A stretch of 61,871 nt of DNA from Lachnospiraceae bacterium (GCA_022791635.1 JAAVZL010000040.1:1-61871); one strand, 5' to 3'. Counted from the first letter of the stretch, positions 51,409 to 60,335 are shown. Numbers and translations: made by a program. The notes: generated from the letters alone by a model not told the origin.

Positions 51409-52678
51409 GAGTATGAGACGACGAAGAAGACGAAGACGGGCGGGAGGAGCCCTGCCTGTCATCCTCGCACTTCTTGCACTTATCTTGGGTGTGGGAGCTG
51501 TAGTTGCAGCATGGATAAGGACGGATACAAAGGACAGGTCTGGTAAGCTTACCGGGCCTGTCGTTTTGGCGCGGGCAGAAGAGCTGGCAGAGGCCGGCTT
51601 GGGGGCAAGGCGGCCGTCCCTATCGGAGGAAGCAGAGGACATTCGGGAAAATGTCCCTGCTTGGGAGGCAGAAGGGGAGGAAAATCAGGAGGAATTCCCG
51701 GACATTCCGGAACCGGCTGTCCCGGAAGAAACTTTGGAGCCGGATTTTGCTGCTGCGCCGAAGCTGCGGGTGGTGCTAGACCCGGGCCACGGGGGGCCAG
51801 GGCTTACCGATGAGCAGGAGCTGGGCGCCATTTACCGGGATACCTATGAGAAATACCTGACACTGGAGATCGCCAAAGCCATGGAGGAGGAGCTTTCCCA
51901 ATATGGTAATATCGAGGTATTCCTGACCCGGGATACGGATCAGGCTATGACTTTGAAGGAGCGGGCCGCCTATGCGGAGTCTGTGGGTGCGGATCTTCTG
52001 GTAAGCCTGCACTTAAACGCCTCCCTGGAGCACAATTTTTACGGCTCCGAGGTCTTTGTGTCCGCCTTTGACTGGTTCTATGCCAGAGGGGCTGGAGTGG
52101 GAGAGAGCATATTAAATCAGCTTACGGACTACGGCTTTGTCTCCAAGGGTGTGAAAACCCGACTGGGGAGCAAGGGAGCGGATTACTACGGAATTATCCG
52201 CGAGTGCAAAAGCCTTGGGATTCCGGCTCTTATTGTGGAGCACGGCTACATGGATGAGGACGGCGACTGGGCCCGGATGTGTACCGCAGAGGACCTGCAC
52301 ACTCTTGGACAAAGAGATGCCGCGGGACTTGCGGCCTATTTTGGACTGGAAAAGGGGAGGACACTTTCCAAGCTTCCGTCTTTGGAGGAAGCCGTTCCCT
52401 TCTATCCGGTGCGGCCGGATACCACGCCTCCGGAAGGAGTCTGGTATCAGAAGGAGCGCCAGAGAGACGGGCGGTGGCTGATTACCCTTCATGGGGTAGA
52501 GCGGGAGAGCCGCCTGATGTATTATGATTACAGCCTGGACGGGGGAGCGACCTACAGTGAGCTCAGCCTGTGGGGCACAGGAGAAACCATACAGTTCTAT
52601 CTGCCTCTTTCCGGGGAGGAGATCCTGAGCTTTCGGGTATACAACAACTATGAGCTCAGAACAGGAACGGATGAGTGA
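51401..52678 (+). CDS. N-acetylmuramoyl-L-alanine amidase (Amidase_3)
   Basis: This 425-residue protein has an Arg-rich N-terminus and one membrane helix (about 18-40), a linker, and a zinc amidase domain (about 122-315). The domain shows VLDPGHGG, the catalytic-zinc Glu region TLEIAKAMEEEL, VSLHLNAS and IVEHGYMDEDGD. The C-terminal 100 residues look like a small beta domain. It cleaves the amide between muramic acid and stem peptide. Its start overlaps the permease gene, so the transporter may control it, as FtsEX does for other hydrolases (inference). Confidence 0.9.
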   Translation: MSRSMRRRRRRRRAGGALPVILALLALILGVGAVVAAWIRTDTKDRSGKLTGPVVLARAEELAEAGLGARRPSLSEEAEDIRENVPAWEAEGEENQEEFPDIPEPAVPEETLEPDFAAAPKLRVVLDPGHGGPGLTDEQELGAIYRDTYEKYLTLEIAKAMEEELSQYGNIEVFLTRDTDQAMTLKERAAYAESVGADLLVSLHLNASLEHNFYGSEVFVSAFDWFYARGAGVGESILNQLTDYGFVSKGVKTRLGSKGADYYGIIRECKSLGIPALIVEHGYMDEDGDWARMCTAEDLHTLGQRDAAGLAAYFGLEKGRTLSKLPSLEEAVPFYPVRPDTTPPEGVWYQKERQRDGRWLITLHGVERESRLMYYDYSLDGGATYSELSLWGTGETIQFYLPLSGEEILSFRVYNNYELRTGTDE

Positions 52679-52685
52679 AGATGTA

Positions 52686-52849
52686 GCAAAATGGGACTGC
52701 AGGCTTTTCCAATATCCCGTGTCCGGCTGTTCGCGAACAAGCTGTTTGATATGGACGGATATTGCCTAAGCAATGCCCGTACAGAGCAGACAGAATGTAC
52801 GCGAACCGTCCGAACACGGGATATGGAAAAGCCTGCAGTCCCATTTTGC
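52686..52849. repeat. Long hairpin element H3 (164 bp)
   Basis: Starts eight bases after the amidase stop. Outer arms (GCAAAATGGGACTGCAGGC and its exact complement) are unique to this copy; the core matches H4 and, in inverse orientation, H1 and H2. The inner stem differs in sequence from H1 but keeps pairing (GGCATTGC-GCAATATCC against GTACATTACC-GGTAATGTTCG). Confidence 0.85.
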
Positions 52850-52919
52850 GGCAACTCCACAAAATAAGCCAACAGCCCTTTCCTGGCTTGTGGAAATTGC
52901 GAAAGTATCGGAAAGAGGC

Positions 52920-52948
52920 TTGTATGTTAAAACTATCGTTGCTATACT
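52920..52948 (+). promoter_or_regulatory. Promoter of the MBG surface protein gene
   Basis: TTGTAT (52920-52925), 17-nt spacer, TATACT (52943-52948), 28 nt before the start at 52976. Confidence 0.65.
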
Positions 52949-52975
52949 ATATATAACCAATGATTTTATTAAAGC

Positions 52976-55900
52976 ATGAGGACAACGATGATGAAAAAAT
53001 GGAAGTACACGTTTAAACATATGATTTTGCTGGGATTGACCGTCCTGCTTTTCGGGGGAGGCGCGGACCGTATGGCCCTGTCCGTTTTGGCCAGGGAAAG
53101 CTCTGAGGGAGACAGGGGAGGCTTTGTCTATGCCGGGAGCGCACAGAGGCTGACTGCCAATGAGAAATTGGTTTACGACGGAGTGAAGGCGGCTGCCAGG
53201 CAGATTGCCTCAGGTCAGCGTGAATCAGCCAAGATCACAGTGAGCGGCTTTACTTCACTTGCCAATTCTCAGGAGGAAATCACGGATCTTTTGGATCGGG
53301 TTCTGGAAAGGCTTCTCGAGGAGGCCCCCGAAGACTTTTACTGGTATGACGGTGAGAATGGGGGCTATGAGGGCGAGTGGCTGAATGAGAGTCCGGTGCG
53401 TTCCATTACCATTTCCCTGGCAGTGGCCCCGGAATTTCAGTCAGGAGATCTGTATACGGCGGACACAGCCAAGACAACGGCCGCCGGGCCGGCGTTTGAT
53501 CGGGCATGGTCCATAATAGCAAAATATCAAAGCAGGACGGATGTCCAAAAGCTGAAAGGATATCTCACCGAAATCTGCGCCCTGGTTTCCAGGGAGGAGG
53601 AAGACACAGAAAGCCGTGCTGCCGAGAAGGAGGCGCTCTGGCCTTTGATTCGGGTCTTTGACGGGGACAGAAGCACCAATGTGGGAAGTGAGGGCTATGC
53701 GGCGGCTTTCCAATATCTGTGCGACGGGTCGGACTTTGAGAATGCCATATGTTATACGGTGGAGGGTGAGGTATACGGAGCCATAAAGGAGAGAGATCAT
53801 GACTGGAACCTTGTCTTTCTGGAGGGCAACTCTTACCTGGTGGATGTAATGAACTGCGATACGGGAGCTGTGGGAGCGCCGGATCAGCTCTTCCTGGCAG
53901 GCGGAGAGGGCTCCATAAGGAACGGATACACCATTTCCCTGAACAAAGGCAGTGACAGCGCTACCTATGATTATTACACCACACAGTATGGAGTGCCCGG
54001 GGATGCCCTTGCCCTTTCTCCCTATTCCTATCTGGCTCCGGAGGAGGTGCGGATCACCGTTACGCCGCCCTCGGCAGAGGTAACCTTTGGAAATCCGGTC
54101 AGTGATCAGGCGCTGAACGGCGGATCTGCAGTCAATCAGAGAGGAGAGCCGGTTCCCGGCGTCTTTACCTGGGATCCTCAGGTGACCTTCTATGGAAATG
54201 CAGGGACCAATACCTTAAAGGCCGTCTTTACACCGGATAATCCTCAGTATGCTCCGGTGGAGGATATTGAGGTTTCCGTGAAGGTGAACCGAAGACCGGT
54301 TACGGTTACGGCGGAGGCCAAGAGCAAGCTCTACGGGCAGCCGGATCCGGGCTTTAGCTATACATATTCCAATGTGATAGAGGGGTATCTTTTGAAAGGA
54401 GAGCTTTCCCGTGCTCCCGGCGAAAATGCGGGGACCTATGAGATTCTTCAGGGAAGTCTCACGGAGGCCTCCAATCCCAATTATGCCATTGACTTTACGG
54501 GAAGCACTCTGGAAATTCGTATGGCAGATTATGCGGAGCAGGTAAATCGAAATCAGAGCATCTGGCCAGGAGTGGGCGATTTTGCGGAGCCTGTGTTTAC
54601 CGACGGGAACGGGCAGGCCGTGCAGGGCAGCCTTATCTACGGGTGCAACGGCCGTACGGGCCTCAACTATGAGGGTGTCCGCGCAGAGCTTGCAAAGCTT
54701 CCGGCAGATTCCAAGGGAGTAATCACCTACACCTTTACACCGGGACAGAACTACAATCCCAAGAGCGGCCAGATTGATTTTACCATGAAGCGGCTTACCT
54801 TTTTGGTGGGAAATGATCTGGCAACGGCGGCCAATGCGGTGACGGTGAAAAGCGATGCGGCTTATGGAGACTCCTGGGCGGATATTGTGCAGATCGGTTC
54901 CATTACGGCAAAGGCGGATACGGGAAGCGACAGCGACCCCCGGCATTTTACTCTGGATCAGACGGGAACGCCGGAGGTGGGAGCCGGACAGAGCTTCCAG
55001 GTTCTCTACAGCGGAACGGTGGATGGACAGACCTTTACCAATCAGGTGGTTTGTTCCGGAACGGTGGATGTGAAAAAGCGGGTAATTACTGTCTCGGAGG
55101 GAAGCTATAAGGTGACGAAGACCTACGATAAGACTCGAACAGGAGGGACGGCTTCCGGTGAGCTTGAGCTTCACAATGTTCTGGAGGCGGATGCCGGCCG
55201 GGTGAGTGTGACGGCAGTGCCGGAGGGGTATTCGGATCCCAATGTAAACGGACAGGAAAGGATGGCGGTTAAGCTTAGTTTAAGCGGAGCAGGAGCAGAT
55301 CGCTATGAGCTGTCCGGTGTTACCCTGGAGGTGCCCTGTGAGATTACGCCCAAGGAGATAAGTCCGATTGTAAAGGTGTCGGGGAATTACAGCTATACAG
55401 GGCGCGCTGTTATGCCTGCGGTGACGGTGTCTCAGGGAACGGAGGTGATTGCAGCCTCGGATTATCAATTGGCTCTGAGTAACAATCGGAATGCAGGGAC
55501 GGGAAAGGTAACGGTTCGGCCCCGGAGCGGCAGTAATTATACCTGGAGCTCGGCTGTGGAGGCGACCTTTACCATTGATAAGGCGGAATACAAGGGGGCG
55601 AAGACGGGCTCAAGCTCTATGGAATATGGGGGCTCTGCCGTATTCAGCATGTTTTCCATGCTTCCGGAGGGGTATAAGCTGGGGGAGATCCGCGTGTCGG
55701 ATCCGGATGAGATCATTGCGGAGAAGCCGGTTGTAAATGGGACGGTTTTGACCTGTAAGCTGGCAAATGATAAGAGCAAGGAGGGGAAGACGGCGGAGAT
55801 TACGGTGCCGGTGAAGGAGAGTACCAATTACTTTGCTTATGATTTGACCTTTACGGTGAAGATGGCGGCTCAGAGATCGGAGAGTCAGACGAATACTCCT

Positions 55901-56194
55901 GCTGCGCCTTCTGGGGAGGCAGGGGGGAATGATTCTTCTGCAGGATCTTCAAATTCTGATGTTTCTTTGCCTGGGGGTACGCCTTCGGCTACGGTGAGGG
56001 AGCCGGAGGAGAGCGGAGCGTCCGGGAGTGCAAGTGTTACGGCTATGGAACGACAGAATTCCAAGAGCGGAAGAACCGGTGGAATTGGAATGGGGCCTGT
56101 TGTTTGGTGTTTGATTGGAATGGCTTTGTCGGCCGGAGTGATTGGGGGGGCTTATTTTGTGAGACGGAAGGTGAGGAGTGGGGAGGTGGATTAG
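52976..56194 (+). CDS. Large MBG-repeat surface protein with degenerate transglutaminase-like domain
   Basis: This 1072-residue protein has an N-terminal signal helix (about 10-36). A domain resembling bacterial transglutaminase-like folds follows (about 55-345): the usual C-E-G-Y active-site turn reads GSEGYAAAFQYL, with Ser238 in the cysteine position, followed by HDWN (His275) and VD (Asp290). MBG-type and YDG-type beta repeats come next (about 355-970, e.g. RPVTVTAEAKSKLYGQPDP, KTYDKTRTGG). A Ser/Gly-rich linker and one C-terminal helix (about 1040-1062) with a short basic tail complete it. Likely anchored in the membrane and displayed outside. The stop overlaps the convergent LUD gene. 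Confidence 0.85.
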   Translation: MRTTMMKKWKYTFKHMILLGLTVLLFGGGADRMALSVLARESSEGDRGGFVYAGSAQRLTANEKLVYDGVKAAARQIASGQRESAKITVSGFTSLANSQEEITDLLDRVLERLLEEAPEDFYWYDGENGGYEGEWLNESPVRSITISLAVAPEFQSGDLYTADTAKTTAAGPAFDRAWSIIAKYQSRTDVQKLKGYLTEICALVSREEEDTESRAAEKEALWPLIRVFDGDRSTNVGSEGYAAAFQYLCDGSDFENAICYTVEGEVYGAIKERDHDWNLVFLEGNSYLVDVMNCDTGAVGAPDQLFLAGGEGSIRNGYTISLNKGSDSATYDYYTTQYGVPGDALALSPYSYLAPEEVRITVTPPSAEVTFGNPVSDQALNGGSAVNQRGEPVPGVFTWDPQVTFYGNAGTNTLKAVFTPDNPQYAPVEDIEVSVKVNRRPVTVTAEAKSKLYGQPDPGFSYTYSNVIEGYLLKGELSRAPGENAGTYEILQGSLTEASNPNYAIDFTGSTLEIRMADYAEQVNRNQSIWPGVGDFAEPVFTDGNGQAVQGSLIYGCNGRTGLNYEGVRAELAKLPADSKGVITYTFTPGQNYNPKSGQIDFTMKRLTFLVGNDLATAANAVTVKSDAAYGDSWADIVQIGSITAKADTGSDSDPRHFTLDQTGTPEVGAGQSFQVLYSGTVDGQTFTNQVVCSGTVDVKKRVITVSEGSYKVTKTYDKTRTGGTASGELELHNVLEADAGRVSVTAVPEGYSDPNVNGQERMAVKLSLSGAGADRYELSGVTLEVPCEITPKEISPIVKVSGNYSYTGRAVMPAVTVSQGTEVIAASDYQLALSNNRNAGTGKVTVRPRSGSNYTWSSAVEATFTIDKAEYKGAKTGSSSMEYGGSAVFSMFSMLPEGYKLGEIRVSDPDEIIAEKPVVNGTVLTCKLANDKSKEGKTAEITVPVKESTNYFAYDLTFTVKMAAQRSESQTNTPAAPSGEAGGNDSSAGSSNSDVSLPGGTPSATVREPEESGASGSASVTAMERQNSKSGRTGGIGMGPVVWCLIGMALSAGVIGGAYFVRRKVRSGEVD

Positions 56195-56826
56195 TATCCC
56201 AGTTCTTCACCGATGAGGATTACCTGGATTCGGCCGGGGACGTGGGATCTTCTTGTGATGACAATTTGGCTGCAGATGCATTCGGGGGACTGGCAGTTAG
56301 AGCATTTGCCGGTGGCAGCGCAGGGGGTCTTTCTGTTGAGGCGCAGGGCGTTGATGGGGGCGGCTGTGTTGCGGACTCTGTCGTGAGCCTCCTGTATGGT
56401 GGCTGCTACTTTGTTCATGCCGGCCAGAATGATAACGTGGTCGGGGCCGTTGCAGAGGCAGGCTACCCGGTTTCCGGAGCCGTCTACGTTGACCAGCTCT
56501 CCGTCCAGGGTGATGGCGTTGGTGCTCATAAAGAAGTAGTCGGAGGAGACGGCCTTTGCGTAGAGCGCTTTTCTCTCCTGGGAGTCCTTGGAGGAGAAGA
56601 GGTCAATCAGGGTGTAGTCGCCTTTTTTGAGGGCTTCCATGAGGCCGCATTCTTCTATGGTCATGGCGCCTCCCCAAGTGACAGTGGTCTGGTCAGGAAG
56701 GAGCTCCAGGACTTTTTTTACGGCGGAGGCGCTGTCTTCGCAGTACCAGCCCTTCATCTGGCGTTTTTCCAGGTTGGCGATGATGGTTTTGGCTGTGTTT
56801 TCGTAGTATTGTTTTTTGGGTAGCAT
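56191..56826 (-). CDS. LUD-domain (LutC/DUF162-like) protein
   Basis: This 211-residue protein has the LUD-domain pattern VTWGGAMTIEECGLMEAL, STNAITLDGELVNVDGSGNRVACLCNGPDHVIILAG and ATIQEAHDRVRN. The C-terminus has cysteines in CAATGKCSNCQSPECICSQ that may hold a metal or cluster. Relatives belong to lactate-utilisation complexes, though single-gene forms are common in Clostridia. The ATG at 56826 has AGGAGG upstream; a longer frame reaching back through H4 has no support. Confidence 0.88.
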   Translation of the reverse strand: MLPKKQYYENTAKTIIANLEKRQMKGWYCEDSASAVKKVLELLPDQTTVTWGGAMTIEECGLMEALKKGDYTLIDLFSSKDSQERKALYAKAVSSDYFFMSTNAITLDGELVNVDGSGNRVACLCNGPDHVIILAGMNKVAATIQEAHDRVRNTAAPINALRLNRKTPCAATGKCSNCQSPECICSQIVITRRSHVPGRIQVILIGEELGY

Positions 56827-56850
56827 TTGAAAACCTCCTGTTTTTCTTTT

Positions 56851-56879
56851 ATTATAGGAGATTGTTCCGGGGATTGCAA
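56851..56879 (-). promoter_or_regulatory. Promoter of the LUD gene
   Basis: On the minus strand: TTGCAA (56879-56874), 17-nt spacer, TATAAT (56856-56851), about 25 nt before the ATG. Confidence 0.8.
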
Positions 56880-56901
56880 GAGAAGGAGTTTTAATAAACA
56901 A

Positions 56902-57081
56902 GGGCTGTGACAACATAAGACAACAGGCTTTTCCAATATTCGGTGTCCGGCTGTTCACGTACAGGATGTCTGATATGGGCGGATATTGCTTTGGCAATGT
57001 CCGCACAGAGCAGACAGAATGTACGTGAACCGTCCGAACAACGGATATGGAAAAGCCTGTTGTCTTATGTTGTCACAGCCC
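56902..57081. repeat. Long hairpin element H4 (180 bp)
   Basis: Lies 16 bp beyond the stop of the leftward rubrerythrin gene. Outer arms (GGGCTGTGACAACATAAGAC and further, 28 bp) are exact complements and unique to this copy. Core and orientation match H3. As with the others, it stands at a gene 3' end and could end or protect the transcript. Confidence 0.85.
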
Positions 57082-57097
57082 CGTCCGTAGTAGCCTC

Positions 57098-57703
57098 TTA
57101 GTCCCTGGGCACGGTTACCGGCATCATAGAGAGGCGGACAAAGTATCCCTGCTCCTCATGACAGATGGGACATACGGCAGGCGCCATGGGGCCAGTGTGG
57201 ATGTGACCGCAGTTTAAGCAGATCCAGGCTTCCTGCTTGCCGGAGGAGAAGAGCTCCTGGTCCTCCATGAGCTGCGCGAAGGCTCCAAAGCGGTCGCCGT
57301 GGATTTTTTCGATATTTGCAATGCCGTAGAAGGAGGAGGCGATGGCCTGGAAGCCTTCCTCTTTGGCCTTGTCTCCAAAGGCTTTGTATATGGGATCGTG
57401 CTCCTCGTATTCGTTATGCTGGGCAGCTCTTAGGATCTCGGGCATTGTGGGGTAGAGATCGATGGGATAGCCGCCGTCTATGTGGATGGTGGTCCCGACC
57501 AGAGGCTGTAAGTGGTTGTAAAAGATTTTCGCGTGCTCTTTTTCCTGATTGGCGGTGAAGGTAAAGAGTTTCTCCAGCAGGGGAAGCTTTTGACGCTTGG
57601 CCTCCTCGGCGGCAAAGGTATAGCGGTTTCTGGCCTGGCTTTCTCCGGCAAAGGCCCGCATGAGGTTTTCTCTTGTTTCGCTGTGCTGAAAATCAATAGA
57701 CAT
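57098..57703 (-). CDS. rbr: Rubrerythrin
   Basis: This 201-residue non-heme iron protein has an N-terminal four-helix diiron domain (FAGESQARNRYTFAAEEAK, NQEKEHAKIFYNHL, IANIEKIHGDRF) and a C-terminal rubredoxin-like iron site (CLNCGHIHTG, CPICHEEQGYF). It reduces hydrogen peroxide in anaerobes. A GGAG site precedes the ATG. Possibly cotranscribed with the small gene at 57757. Confidence 0.96.
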   Translation of the reverse strand: MSIDFQHSETRENLMRAFAGESQARNRYTFAAEEAKRQKLPLLEKLFTFTANQEKEHAKIFYNHLQPLVGTTIHIDGGYPIDLYPTMPEILRAAQHNEYEEHDPIYKAFGDKAKEEGFQAIASSFYGIANIEKIHGDRFGAFAQLMEDQELFSSGKQEAWICLNCGHIHTGPMAPAVCPICHEEQGYFVRLSMMPVTVPRD

Positions 57704-57756
57704 AGATGTTATACTCCTTTCTTCCTGGGGCTTTAACAGCCCGTGTTGTTTTTTCG

Positions 57757-57975
57757 TTATCTGGATTCGTAGGCGACAAGGACAATATCTCTGCCAAGCT
57801 CCTGGGAGAGGCGCTGCTCTGCATCGGAGAGGGTGTCCACGGCGGAGCTGGTCAGCCGGGCGGTTTCGTAGGAAGACAGCTCCTCTTCCCTGAGGGCCTG
57901 CTCCATCTTATCTGCGGCGGCCTTGCAGGATGGCGGAAGCTCCATGGCAGAGGGTTTCTTGTTTCTGTGACACAT
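57757..57975 (-). CDS. Small unknown protein upstream of rubrerythrin
   Basis: This 72-residue soluble, charged, probably all-helical protein begins MCHRNKKPSAMELPP. It has an excellent AGGAGG seven bases before the ATG. No family is recognised. The same strand and 53-nt gap suggest cotranscription with rubrerythrin, so a link to oxidative stress is possible. Confidence 0.65.
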   Translation of the reverse strand: MCHRNKKPSAMELPPSCKAAADKMEQALREEELSSYETARLTSSAVDTLSDAEQRLSQELGRDIVLVAYESR

Positions 57976-58050
57976 GATAATACCTCCTGATTGAAATAGA
58001 TGTTGGAGTTTAGTATGTGCCAAAGGGAGGGTTTTTATGAGTATTTTGAG

Positions 58051-58088
58051 AAATAAAAAGCCTCTCAGTTCCATGAACTGAAAGGCTT
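58051..58088 (-). terminator. Terminator of the tRNA-Gly gene
   Basis: Minus-strand hairpin AAGCCT-TCAGTTC/GAACTGA-AGGCTT with one mismatch, followed by a T-rich run (TTTTTATTT). Lies seven bases after the tRNA. Confidence 0.85.
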
Positions 58089-58094
58089 CGTGAG

Positions 58095-58167
58095 AGCGAT
58101 AGACGGGGCTCGAACCCGCGGTCTCGACCTTGGCAAGGTCGCGCGTTACCAACTACGCCACTATCGC
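58095..58167 (-). tRNA. tRNA-Gly (GCC anticodon)
   Basis: A 73-nt cloverleaf on the minus strand: acceptor stem GCGATAG/CTATCGC with discriminator T, D-arm region with GTAGTTGGTAAC, anticodon stem GACCT/AGGTC around TTGCCAA (anticodon GCC), T-arm GCGGGTTCGAGCCCCGT-like. The 3' CCA is not encoded. Confidence 0.95.
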
Positions 58168-58314
58168 ATCTTTTATTTTACATCGCTTTGTACCAGCGAC
58201 ATGATTGATAATACAACAATTAAAGTCATTTGTCAACAGTTTTTTGGAAAAAAAATTAGAAAGGAAATATGGTTTACATAACATATAGGACGCCAGTCTC
58301 TGACTTTTCCGTGT

Positions 58315-58533
58315 TTATGCCATAAAAGGCTGCCTGGCCTCAATATACATACTGATATCATCTATGATGTACTGTCTGCCGGTGGTGTGCAGCGCTTCGT
58401 AGTAATCACGAATATAATCAATTACATGGTAACGATTGAACAGTTCGATCACTCCCTTGCCATCCAGTCCTTTGGCCGCTTTGTATTCCTCAATACAGTA
58501 CACAACAAAATTAGTCTTGTCATCCATATTCAT
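58315..58533 (-). CDS. DUF3791 small protein
   Basis: This 72-residue protein has FVVYCIEEYKAAKGLDGKGVIELFNRY and EALHTTGRQYIIDDISMYIEA, the DUF3791 pattern. The ATG at 58533 follows GGAGGAGG and overlaps the previous stop by 4 nt. DUF3791 genes commonly travel with DUF3990 genes; an antitoxin or partner role is inferred. Confidence 0.8.
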   Translation of the reverse strand: MNMDDKTNFVVYCIEEYKAAKGLDGKGVIELFNRYHVIDYIRDYYEALHTTGRQYIIDDISMYIEARQPFMA

Positions 58534-58769
58534 GCCTCCTCCGGGTAGGTGATACTGCCATTTTCCTTTTCCTCCAGCCATAAATCAAACAGCGTAGGTA
58601 CGCTTAGATGCCATAGCTTCGTTTCTTCTCGCTCTAACTGACGGTAGATTTCGGAAGCATATAACGCAGTTAGAGCCTCTTTTTCGGTGATATTCTGTGT
58701 TTCGATTATCTTTTTGACTAACCGGGGAACGATCAACTCCAGCATAGCCTTAATACTCACTTCGCTCAT
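58530..58769 (-). CDS. Small helical protein of the DUF3990 operon
   Basis: This 79-residue protein begins [20 protein letters not shown] and continues with [28 protein letters not shown]. It is probably helical, without recognised motifs beyond those of small partners found beside DUF3990 genes. Overlaps its neighbours by 4 nt on both sides, so translation is coupled. Confidence 0.75.
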   Translation of the reverse strand: MSEVSIKAMLELIVPRLVKKIIETQNITEKEALTALYASEIYRQLEREETKLWHLSVPTLFDLWLEEKENGSITYPEEA

Positions 58770-59266
58770 TTAGATTCCTCCCCTATGTCAAGCTGCCCTA
58801 TATAGCGTAACTGTGCAAGAGCCTCTTCTGTGGAAAACGTCATCTGATTGTATAGCTTTTTTACCTTTAACCGAGCAATTGTTTCTTCTTTTGTCAGGAT
58901 TCCTTCCTCATAGGCAATGAAAGTCCGATAAATTGTATCGTTTGCCACTGGTCCGAACACCATGTCAAATTGCTCTCCCTGATAATTGCCTTCTCGATTC
59001 GCATAGACAAAATCCAGCCATTCATCATTTGCTTCGTGAAAGATAAGCAGCTTAAATTTATCCTTCAGTTCTTCTATTTCCGCAATTTCATAAATGCTGA
59101 TATGGGGAGAACCGCTTTCTCTGCGCTCCGTAACCTTAGCTGCAAAGCTTACAGCCCGATTTCGATTAGTTGTTGTATAAAAGCCGCTGCCAAAATCCAG
59201 TGTTCTGTTCTGCCGAATTAACATCGGTTTATCCACTATCACATTACTGCCATGATATAAAATCAT
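58766..59266 (-). CDS. DUF3990 protein (ADP-ribosyltransferase-like fold)
   Basis: This 166-residue protein begins [14 protein letters not shown] and continues with [16 protein letters not shown], the DUF3990 pattern. The H-G, then F-G-x-G-F-Y-T-T arrangement resembles the NAD-binding elements of PARP/DarT-like ADP-ribosyltransferases. The ATG at 59266 has GGAGA upstream; a longer upstream frame is not needed. First of three coupled genes, consistent with a toxin-antitoxin-like module; activity is not shown. Confidence 0.8.
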   Translation of the reverse strand: MILYHGSNVIVDKPMLIRQNRTLDFGSGFYTTTNRNRAVSFAAKVTERRESGSPHISIYEIAEIEELKDKFKLLIFHEANDEWLDFVYANREGNYQGEQFDMVFGPVANDTIYRTFIAYEEGILTKEETIARLKVKKLYNQMTFSTEEALAQLRYIGQLDIGEESK

Positions 59267-59618
59267 AGATGAATCTCCATTTTTTGTGCTAAAGTATATT
59301 CTTTCAGCACAGTCAGGGTATGTCTGCAGCACTTAATCTTTTCCTTTAGAATATGTTTCGCTCATTGTTCTTGAGGAATCGTTTCTATCGACAGATTTCT
59401 AAAAATCACCTGTTTATATTATAACCAAGGTAACTCAAAATGTAAATGAATATGTGTGATAGCGGTAATCTGCAAATGGGAGCACTTTACGAGATATGAT
59501 TTACATAATGTGACGGACGGGCTGTGGCGAACGCCTATGTGCATGTTAGAATAAATAAAAATGAAACGCTTCATTTTGTGGATAATTCGTTACAAGGAGA
59601 ATGGAAAGGAGAAGGAGT
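59267..59618. other. Divergent intergenic region, no gene seen
   Basis: This is a 352-bp AT-rich spacer between the leftward DUF3990 operon and the rightward decayed transporter island. It contains one perfect DnaA-box consensus TGTGGATAA at 59577-59585, which may be chance, and no convincing open frame or riboswitch. Promoters for both directions must lie here but none is strong. Confidence 0.6.
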
Positions 59619-60335
59619 ATGAAACAAAAGAAAAAAGGATTGGCATTGGGACTGGCCCTTATGCTGGGGCTTATGGCAGGCTGTGGGAAGAGCGGGGAGG
59701 CGCCTTCTAAGACCGGCGGCAAAGAGGAAGCGGCAGAAGCAAAGGAACAGATTACCGTGAGTGTTCATCCCTCCGGACATGGACTTCCCGCTTATGTGGC
59801 AGAGCAAAAGGGGTACTATGAGGAGAAGGGACTGGAGGTAGAGACCCTGGTGTATATCGGTGCGCCGCCTCAGATGGAGGCCTATGAGGCGGGAGCCTGG
59901 GATATCGGAACCACCGGCTTTGGCGGGATTGTTCTGGGGGTGGCGAAGAGCTCCTTAAAGATTATCGGCGTTACCATTGACGACGGCACGGTTATGGGAT
60001 TGTGGGCCCGGCCGGACAGCGCCATTGCAAAGGCAGGCTATCAGGAGGATACGGGCTGCTACGGCACGGCAGAGGAGTGGAAGGGGCTGGAGATTCTCTA
60101 TACTCAGGGAACCATCACGGACATTATGCTTACGTCCACTCTGGAGCGATTAGGGCTGGTGCCGGAGGATGTGGTAAGAACCAATATGGATTCCTCCCCG
60201 GCCTTTACCGCCTTCCAGGCAGGAAGCGGCGATCTGGTGCGGGCCTACATGAAGCGCGTGCTCATAGGTCTGGCCCTTGCCTGTCTGACGGGAATTCCTC
60301 TGGGACTTCTCATGGGCTGGAGTAAGACGGACTAA
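59619..60335 (+). pseudogene. Remnant: SsuA/TauA-like binding lipoprotein joined to a permease fragment
   Basis: Residues 1-210 form a lipoprotein (lipobox LMAGC, Cys22) of the sulfonate/NMT1-like binding-protein family, stopping in the middle of the second lobe at GSGDLVRA. Without a break the frame enters YMKRVLIGLALACLTGIPLGLLMGWSK, a helix of an SsuC-like permease, and ends at TAA. The rest of the binding protein and the permease N-terminus are missing, so an internal deletion fused two genes. GGAGAAGGAG precedes the ATG at 59619. Confidence 0.85.

Noticed and set aside
56827..57006. N-terminal extension of the LUD protein through H4
   Set aside because: The extension is encoded by repeat DNA; the ATG at 56826 has its own AGGAGG and promoter.
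59619..60335. Binding protein fused to permease as a functional hybrid transporter
   Set aside because: Half of the binding domain and most of the permease are missing, and the next piece is out of frame.
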